From DATDUW01 sp035290185 (GTDB taxonomy: Bacteria; Patescibacteriota; Patescibacteriia; UBA9934; GWF2-40-263): a stretch of 26,677 nucleotides of DNA. The notes below the pieces were generated by a model that saw only the letters and a program-made list of their open reading frames with translations, made no database searches and was not told where the DNA came from. The stretch lies in contig DATDUW010000015.1 in the NCBI GenBank assembly GCA_035290185.1, positions 1 through 26,677 on the forward strand. Reading direction: 5' to 3'. The position numbers were made by a program, and so were the translations under genes. Shown piece by piece: positions 22,460 to 26,677 of the stretch (within the stretch, counting starts at the first letter, position 1; every line of letters begins with the position of its first letter).

Positions 22460-23761
22460 ATGAAAATATTTTTTTCTTTTTTACAGGCGATGTCGGTTGG
22501 TATTCTTTTGAGTGCTTGGGTTATTTTTTTTCCCCTGTCTGCTGTCGCGCAAACAACGGCTGCCCGTGGAACCGTCTCTTCGACCGAAACGGATCAAACG
22601 GGTCCAGAGGATGACTTGGCCTGCTGGACACAGGAAGATTGCCAAAAAAGCGGTGGAAGGTGGGATAACAAAAATGAACGCGCACAAATGGATTGCGGGG
22701 GGTCTTCCTACGGCTATTGTTATAGTCCTCCGACCGATCTCAAGCTTGGCATCGGTCTTCCGTCCGGTGATTCTTTCGTGACGTCTGTTTCAGACCTTGG
22801 GGACTATTTGAACAAAATCTATAAAATTCTTCTGGGGTTGTCTGCCTTTATTGTCACGCTTTATGCCATGATCGGGGGGGTTGAATACGTCATATCCGGA
22901 ATGGACAAGGGGCGGATGGAGAAAGGTAAAAAACGCATTTACGGAGCCGTCACCGGCATGATTCTCCTTTTTTTGGCAGCCCTGCTCCTCTCAACAATTA
23001 ACCCAAGGTTGCTTTCTCTAGAAGTTCCACCATTTCCAAAGATGCGGCCGCTTTATTTCCTGGAGGAAGGGGCTTCCTGCGAGGCTCTTGTTGAAAAGGG
23101 CTATCAGCTTGAAAACAAGAAAGAGAAGGGCTTGTGTGGGGAAGACGCTTCCAAGGTTTTGGAAGACAACGCTGGCAAGGATTTAGCTGACAGGAAGGGG
23201 AATTACAAAACCTGCCGATGGACGACCTGCGTGGAAAAAGATAAAAAAGATTTCACCAAAATTTGTCTAGCAGCAACGGGAGGGAAGGATCAGTGCTTCA
23301 GCTGTATGGACGCCACGGCTTCCAATGAGGCCCTTATTCCTTCAGAATCTTTCTGTGCAGCCCTGACACCGCAGCCAAAGAAGGGAGAAACTTTTGGAAA
23401 GAAGCTTGTCTCTTGTCTATTTTCACGGGATCACGGTTTCACTCAGACCGCTGTTTTTGATTCAACTTTTCGAGGCGAGTGTGCTCTATTGGTTGTTGAC
23501 TGTGGCCAAATTAAAAGTTGTGATGATTATGATTCGCAGGAAGCCGTAAACAATGATGGTTCCGAGGATTTAGACAGTTTTGAAGGATCCTCTGTTCTTC
23601 CAGGAGACTATCTTTTGCCCGAGTATTGCGATCGTAACTGGTGTGGGGATAGTGTTGAAGGTTTTCCGTGTCAGACCGTCATAGGGAAGATTCCCGTTGT
23701 TCTTCCAGGAGGAATTGCTGTTCCTTTTGATAATGTTGATTGTACGGAGGCTTCCCCTTGA
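22460..23761 (+). CDS. T4SS-pilin-like (VirB2/TrbC-type) membrane protein with Cys-rich extracellular regions
   Basis: A 433-residue exported protein. A signal peptide of about 30 residues ends at SAVA. A first Cys module has four Cys (55, 61, 79, 87; pattern CWTQEDCQKSGG ... YGYCYSP). Two membrane helices (about 121-145 and 160-180) joined by a short basic loop (DKGRMEKGKKR) form the VirB2/TrbC-like core. A C-terminal region of about 240 residues holds 16 more Cys, for 20 in all. The core resembles the T4SS pilin-type proteins common in CPR bacteria; the long Cys-rich C-terminus is not part of classical pilins. It is co-transcribed with the DsbA-like gene, five bases downstream. Its even number of Cys and this neighbour point to extensive disulfide bonding. 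It could be a surface fibre subunit or a host-contact protein; that is inference. Confidence 0.82.
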   Translation: MKIFFSFLQAMSVGILLSAWVIFFPLSAVAQTTAARGTVSSTETDQTGPEDDLACWTQEDCQKSGGRWDNKNERAQMDCGGSSYGYCYSPPTDLKLGIGLPSGDSFVTSVSDLGDYLNKIYKILLGLSAFIVTLYAMIGGVEYVISGMDKGRMEKGKKRIYGAVTGMILLFLAALLLSTINPRLLSLEVPPFPKMRPLYFLEEGASCEALVEKGYQLENKKEKGLCGEDASKVLEDNAGKDLADRKGNYKTCRWTTCVEKDKKDFTKICLAATGGKDQCFSCMDATASNEALIPSESFCAALTPQPKKGETFGKKLVSCLFSRDHGFTQTAVFDSTFRGECALLVVDCGQIKSCDDYDSQEAVNNDGSEDLDSFEGSSVLPGDYLLPEYCDRNWCGDSVEGFPCQTVIGKIPVVLPGGIAVPFDNVDCTEASP

Positions 23762-23778
23762 TTTTTTTGTCCACATCT

Positions 23779-23808
23779 TTGTTGTTTTTTTTCGAGTCTT
23801 CTTATAAA
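23779..23808 (+). promoter_or_regulatory. candidate promoter of the small secreted protein gene
   Basis: TATAAA (23803-23808) is preceded 18 bases upstream by TTGTTG (23779-23784). The match is moderate. The predicted start near 23815 would put the hairpin at 23828-23850 at the very 5' end of the transcript. Confidence 0.35.
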
Positions 23809-23827
23809 GTCTAGTGGTCCTTTCTGG

Positions 23828-23850
23828 CCGTTCCACAGGGGGTGGGGCGG
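23828..23850 (+). other. 5' leader hairpin
   Basis: CCGTTCCAC (23828-23836) pairs with GTGGGGCGG (23842-23850): nine base pairs including two G-U, with a 5-base loop. There is no T-tract, so it is not a terminator for the upstream gene. It lies between the predicted promoter and the Shine-Dalgarno of the next gene and may stabilise the mRNA 5' end. Confidence 0.4.
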
Positions 23851-23881
23851 CAGCGCGGTGTCCGTTATTTAGGAGGTGGAC

Positions 23882-24316
23882 ATGAGACGGTGCCTTGTTC
23901 TTTTGGCGATGATGCTGGCCCTTCTCGTATTGCCGGCAACGATCGCCGCAGCTTCGAGCGACAGTTGTCAGTTCCTTCGGCCATTCAACCCCATATTCGG
24001 AGGATTCCACGAAACCGCCACCGAAGTAGTGGCGGTCACCAACATCGATGTGTTCGCCATCGAAGTCGCAAGTACCGCGAGCTTCGTGGCGGTGGATGCC
24101 TTGGAAACTCCGGAGAAGGATGCTGGGGGTGCGATCACAACTCTCAAAAAGGTCGCGGCCAACACCCACCATCAAGCGGAATCGATGACCGGCGCCTTCG
24201 GTGACAATCCGGCATTGTTCGGCAGGCAGCAGAACGGGACGACAAGAATCGGATTCACTACCAGGGCAGTTGGAGGTCTGTCTGTCCTCCTTTGTCCGAT
24301 GCGGATCACGACGTGA
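23882..24316 (+). CDS. small secreted protein, unknown
   Basis: A 144-residue product from the ATG at 23882, preceded by a consensus Shine-Dalgarno AGGAGG (23871-23876) at ideal spacing; most other starts here lack one. An in-frame GTG at 23876 overlaps that site and is rejected. Residues 1-24 form a clear signal peptide (MRRCLVLLAMMLALLVLPAT then IAAASS). The mature part of about 120 residues is rich in Ala, Thr and Val (EVVAVTNIDVFAIEVASTAS) with a His-His near the middle and only two Cys. Family not recognised. Codon third positions are markedly GC-rich compared with the pilin-like gene upstream. It has its own candidate promoter and a strong terminator 80 bases downstream, so it is a separate, probably highly expressed transcript, perhaps acquired. 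Confidence 0.65.
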   Translation: MRRCLVLLAMMLALLVLPATIAAASSDSCQFLRPFNPIFGGFHETATEVVAVTNIDVFAIEVASTASFVAVDALETPEKDAGGAITTLKKVAANTHHQAESMTGAFGDNPALFGRQQNGTTRIGFTTRAVGGLSVLLCPMRITT

Positions 24317-24396
24317 TCGTTGGCCGCAACACAGGCAGGGGCAGCCGCGCCTTTGCCGGGAGCCTCGCTCCTCTTCGTTCTTCGCGGCTATCGTTT

Positions 24397-24433
24397 GAGC
24401 CACCCCACTGTTCTCGGGGCGGCTCTTTTTTTT
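24397..24433 (+). terminator. strong intrinsic terminator
   Basis: GAGCC-a-CCCC (24397-24406) pairs with GGGG-c-GGCTC (24416-24425) around a 9-base loop, with a single A-C mismatch, followed by eight T (24426-24433). It ends the transcript of the small secreted protein. The 80 bases between that gene's stop and this hairpin hold nothing I recognise. Confidence 0.9.
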
Positions 24434-24474
24434 GGAAAATGCAAGAGTTTCCTCTTGTTTCTCCCGGGCGAATA

Positions 24475-24483
24475 TGGTATGAT
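24475..24483 (+). promoter_or_regulatory. extended -10 promoter of the MBL-gyrA operon
   Basis: TGGTATGAT (24475-24483) is an extended -10 (TATGAT, 5/6, with upstream TG). No clear -35 is seen. It leaves a leader of about 25 bases before the ATG at 24517, the same geometry as at the DsbA-like gene. Confidence 0.6.
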
Positions 24484-24516
24484 TTTTGTGCTTTTTTCAC
24501 CTCAAAACTTCCGGAT

Positions 24517-25161
24517 ATGACCATTATTTGGCACGGACTTTCCTGTTTTGAAATTCATGCAAAAACCTCGGGTGGTGGAGAAGCTGTCCTTGTCACGGAT
24601 CCCTATGAAAATAGCTCTGGGCTCCGATTTCCACGCACCCTTTCCGCTGATCTCGTTGCCGCGAGCCACGAGGGCGAAGATGGGGATGCCGGAGAAGCAG
24701 TTCAGGGAAAACCGTTTAGGATCCGTTTGCCTGGCGAATATGAGGTAAAGGGTATTTTTGTTTTTGGGATTCACGCGCCTCTCCTGAAAGGGAGTCGTTC
24801 TCACCGGCTGTTCCGTATGGAGCTTGAAGATCTGCGTCTGGCCCATCTCGGGGCTTTGGATCGGCCACTTTCCGATGGTGAGCTTCAAGAGCTTAGTAAT
24901 ATTGACATCCTTTTTCTTCCTGTCGGCGGCGGAAGAGTATTAGACGCCAAGAAGGCCGTGGAGGTGGTCGGGCAGGTAGAACCGCGTATTGTTATTCCTA
25001 TGACGTACGCTCTGCCAGGGCTTAAAGAGGAATTTCAACCCGTTGACGCGTTTCTGAAAGAGTTTGGATCCCTTCAAAAGGAACAGGCGGCTCGTTATAA
25101 AGTTTCCAAACGCGATCTCCCGGAAGAAGACATGAAGATTGTGACCCTTGAACGTGCCTGA
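24517..25161 (+). CDS. metallo-beta-lactamase-fold protein with altered metal ligands
   Basis: A 214-residue protein of the UlaG-like/Zn-dependent-hydrolase type MBL fold. It starts MTIIWHGLSCFEIHA, the usual first strand; then LVTDPYEN, ADLVAASH, LPGEYEVKGIFVFGI, and near the C-terminus PRIVIPMTYALPG. The HxHxDH metal motif should lie at 51-56 but reads H51-E-G53-E-D55-G56, so the second and third His are Gly. The later VIPMHY-type His is Thr. Most zinc ligands are therefore missing, suggesting a non-catalytic or re-purposed fold. The start is the ATG at 24517, just downstream of the extended -10; in-frame codons farther upstream cross the terminator. It lies upstream of a small membrane protein and gyrA, in the same direction. 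Confidence 0.85.
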   Translation: MTIIWHGLSCFEIHAKTSGGGEAVLVTDPYENSSGLRFPRTLSADLVAASHEGEDGDAGEAVQGKPFRIRLPGEYEVKGIFVFGIHAPLLKGSRSHRLFRMELEDLRLAHLGALDRPLSDGELQELSNIDILFLPVGGGRVLDAKKAVEVVGQVEPRIVIPMTYALPGLKEEFQPVDAFLKEFGSLQKEQAARYKVSKRDLPEEDMKIVTLERA

Positions 25162-25181
25162 AAAGGGCAGGAGGTCAATCT

Positions 25182-25439
25182 ATGAAAGGGAGCATCAAAC
25201 AGAAAAAGGGATGGTATTACCTCGTCGTCAGTTTTTTTGTCTTTACGGTTGCTGTCGGATGGATATGGGATCTCCAGCGTCGCTTTGTTTCCCTTTCAGA
25301 GGTCGCTCGTTCTGAGTCTTTCGGCGATCTGCGGGCCTTGCGCGAAGAAATGGAACGAATTGCAGCAGAAACGCGCGATCGCGTACAAACGTCTTCGGAA
25401 GCCACCTTTCCTATGGCAGAAGAAAAAGAGATACCTTGA
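25182..25439 (+). CDS. small single-pass membrane protein, unknown
   Basis: An 85-residue protein with one membrane helix (about 11-28, YYLVVSFFVFTVAVGWIW) after a basic N-terminus, so N-in, and a charged outside helix with LRALREEMERIAAETRD that may form a coiled coil. This layout recalls FtsL/FtsB-like divisome proteins, but no specific motif supports that. It has a consensus Shine-Dalgarno, AGGAGG (25169-25174), seven bases before the ATG. It lies between the MBL protein and gyrA with short gaps (20 and 12 bases), so it is probably in the same operon. Confidence 0.7.
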   Translation: MKGSIKQKKGWYYLVVSFFVFTVAVGWIWDLQRRFVSLSEVARSESFGDLRALREEMERIAAETRDRVQTSSEATFPMAEEKEIP

Positions 25440-25451
25440 GAAGAAAATACT

Positions 25452-26677
25452 ATGCCTAAACAAAAGAATGCCGTTCCATTGCCCTTGCCGGAGGAAACCA
25501 GTGAAATCGGTCGTTTAGAACGGCGCGACATCAGCCAAGAAATGAGCGAGGCGTATATGGATTACGCCATGTCGGTCATTGTCTCGCGTGCGCTTCCGGA
25601 CGTGCGGGACGGCTTGAAGCCCGTCCACCGACGTATTCTTTTTTCCATGTGGCAGACCGGGCTGCGCGCGAACGCCCGCTTCAGGAAATGCGCCACTGTG
25701 GTCGGCGACGTGTTAGCCAAGTATCATCCACACGGCGATATCGCCGTTTATGATTCCCTCGTACGGCTCGCGCAGGATTTTTCCATGCGTTATCCCTTGG
25801 TGAGAGGCCAGGGAAACTTTGGATCGCTTGACGGGGATTCGGCCGCTGCTTACCGCTATACGGAAGCGAAATTGGAAGGGATTGCTGAAGAGATGCTTTT
25901 CGACATCGACAAGAAGACCGTGGATTTCCGCGCGACGTTTGACGGTACGCACGAAGAGCCTTCGGTACTTCCGTCCAAGCTTCCCAACCTTCTGCTCAAC
26001 GGTACGGTGGGGATTGCCGTGGGTATGGCGACTAATATTCCGCCGCATAACCTGACGGAGCTGTGTGACGCCCTAGGTCACCTTATTGACTATCCGGACG
26101 CAACGGTTGAGGATCTTGCGGTTTGGGTGAAGGGCCCGGATTTTCCAACAGGCGGCATCATTTACAACCAACAGGACATTCAGCAGGCTTATGCCACAGG
26201 CAGGGGCGGTATCCTCATGCGCGCTAAGACAGAGATTCTGGAAGACGCGAAAGGTCATTTTCGGATCCTTGTTCACGAGATCCCCTATCAGGTGAATAAA
26301 GCGACGTTACTTGAACGCATCGCGGCTCTGGTTCATGAAAAGAAAATAGAAGGCATCAAAGACCTGTGGGACGAATCGACCAAAGCGGGTGTTCGGATCG
26401 TCATCGAACTCAAGAAAGAAGCTTTTCCCAAAAAAGTGCTTAACCGTTTGTTTCAAGCCACCCAGCTTCAAGAGACGTTTCATGTGAACATGCTGGCACT
26501 GATCGACGGCGTGCAGCCGCGTGTTCTTAACCTCAAGACCATTCTTGAGGAGCATCTGAAGCACCGGCTCGTGGTTGTGCGCCGGCGCACGCAGTTCGAT
26601 CTGGATCGCGCGCGAGATCGTGCTCATATTTTGGAAGGGTTACGCATAGCACTGCTTCAGATCGACAAGGTGGTTGA
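25452..26677 (+). CDS. gyrA: DNA gyrase subunit A (5' part, continues past the window)
   Basis: Breakage-reunion subunit of the type II topoisomerase that supercoils DNA with GyrB. From the ATG at 25452, 408 codons are present before the window edge. Visible features: ISQEMSEAYMDYAMSVIVSR (in the range 27-46), RALPDVRDGLKPVHRRIL, the winged-helix segment with CATVVGDVLAKYHPHGD, GQGNFGSLDGDSAAAYRYTE with catalytic Tyr136, and GIAVGMATNIPPHNL. The residue equivalent to E. coli Ser83 is Ile97 (HGDIAVYD), while the Asp87 equivalent (Asp101) is kept. GyrA is preferred over ParC because of the close match to the gyrase pattern, but the C-terminal GyrA box lies outside the window. It appears to be the last gene of the MBL operon visible here. 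Confidence 0.95.
   Translation, partial: MPKQKNAVPLPLPEETSEIGRLERRDISQEMSEAYMDYAMSVIVSRALPDVRDGLKPVHRRILFSMWQTGLRANARFRKCATVVGDVLAKYHPHGDIAVYDSLVRLAQDFSMRYPLVRGQGNFGSLDGDSAAAYRYTEAKLEGIAEEMLFDIDKKTVDFRATFDGTHEEPSVLPSKLPNLLLNGTVGIAVGMATNIPPHNLTELCDALGHLIDYPDATVEDLAVWVKGPDFPTGGIIYNQQDIQQAYATGRGGILMRAKTEILEDAKGHFRILVHEIPYQVNKATLLERIAALVHEKKIEGIKDLWDESTKAGVRIVIELKKEAFPKKVLNRLFQATQLQETFHVNMLALIDGVQPRVLNLKTILEEHLKHRLVVVRRRTQFDLDRARDRAHILEGLRIALLQIDKVV

Noticed and set aside
23570..24403. Long minus-strand open frame of 277 codons
   Set aside because: It spans three + strand elements (pilin-like 3' end, promoter region, secreted protein gene), is rich in Arg and Cys without any family pattern, and arises from GC-rich third positions on the other strand.
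1..26677. CRISPR arrays, insertion sequences, attachment sites
   Set aside because: No regularly spaced repeats, transposase-like proteins or tRNA-adjacent duplications were seen.

Overview
The window looks like a chromosomal segment from a Candidate Phyla Radiation (Patescibacteria) bacterium, most likely a Parcubacteria-type lineage. The basis is gene content: a DUF4012 protein beside a DUF11-like repeat protein, a two-helix T4SS-pilin-like protein with Cys-rich flanks, membrane-anchored solute-binding proteins without lipoboxes, RNase J with a long disordered N-terminus, and mostly weak Shine-Dalgarno sites. TGA behaves as a stop, so a code-4/25 lineage is unlikely. The lineage call is an inference; no marker comparison was possible.

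Layout. 1-210: possible end of an upstream gene and an intrinsic terminator. 213-4300: a TrmB-type regulator (-) divergent from a visibly AT-richer operon (+) encoding an anchored NMT1/SsuA-type binding protein, permease, ATPase and a translationally coupled unknown protein. The intergenic region holds back-to-back promoters and TGTCG/CGACA inverted repeats that are candidate operators. 4337-8929 (-): a cell-surface pair, DUF4012 followed by a DUF11-like beta-repeat protein. 9042-10385 (-): three small unknown genes, one with a HEPN-like Rx4H motif. 10487-14178 (-): a polysaccharide operon made of a polyprenyl-phosphate sugar transferase and two GT4 glycosyltransferases. 14254-14707 (+): the RNase P RNA with its promoter and terminator; its -35 box overlaps that of the divergent polysaccharide operon. 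14812-15054 (+): a possible small gene ending at a terminator.

15109-21521 (-): secG, an anchored family-5 peptide-binding protein, tRNA-Leu(CAG), trpS, rnj (RNase J) and a DUF4239-like membrane protein. 21690-23761 (+): a DsbA-fold protein with a CPYS active site coupled to a 20-cysteine pilin-like secreted protein. 23882-24316 (+): a compact secreted unknown with a near-ideal Shine-Dalgarno and its own strong terminator. 24517-26677 (+): a metallo-beta-lactamase-fold protein with degraded metal ligands, a small membrane protein, and the 5' part of gyrA.

The most unusual items are the TrmB-controlled importer operon with its unknown fourth gene, the CPYS DsbA/Cys-rich pilin pair, the isolated secreted protein at 23882, the metal-ligand-less MBL protein, and the overlapping rnpB/polysaccharide promoters. 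No CRISPR array, insertion sequence, transposase, prophage or replication origin was recognised.
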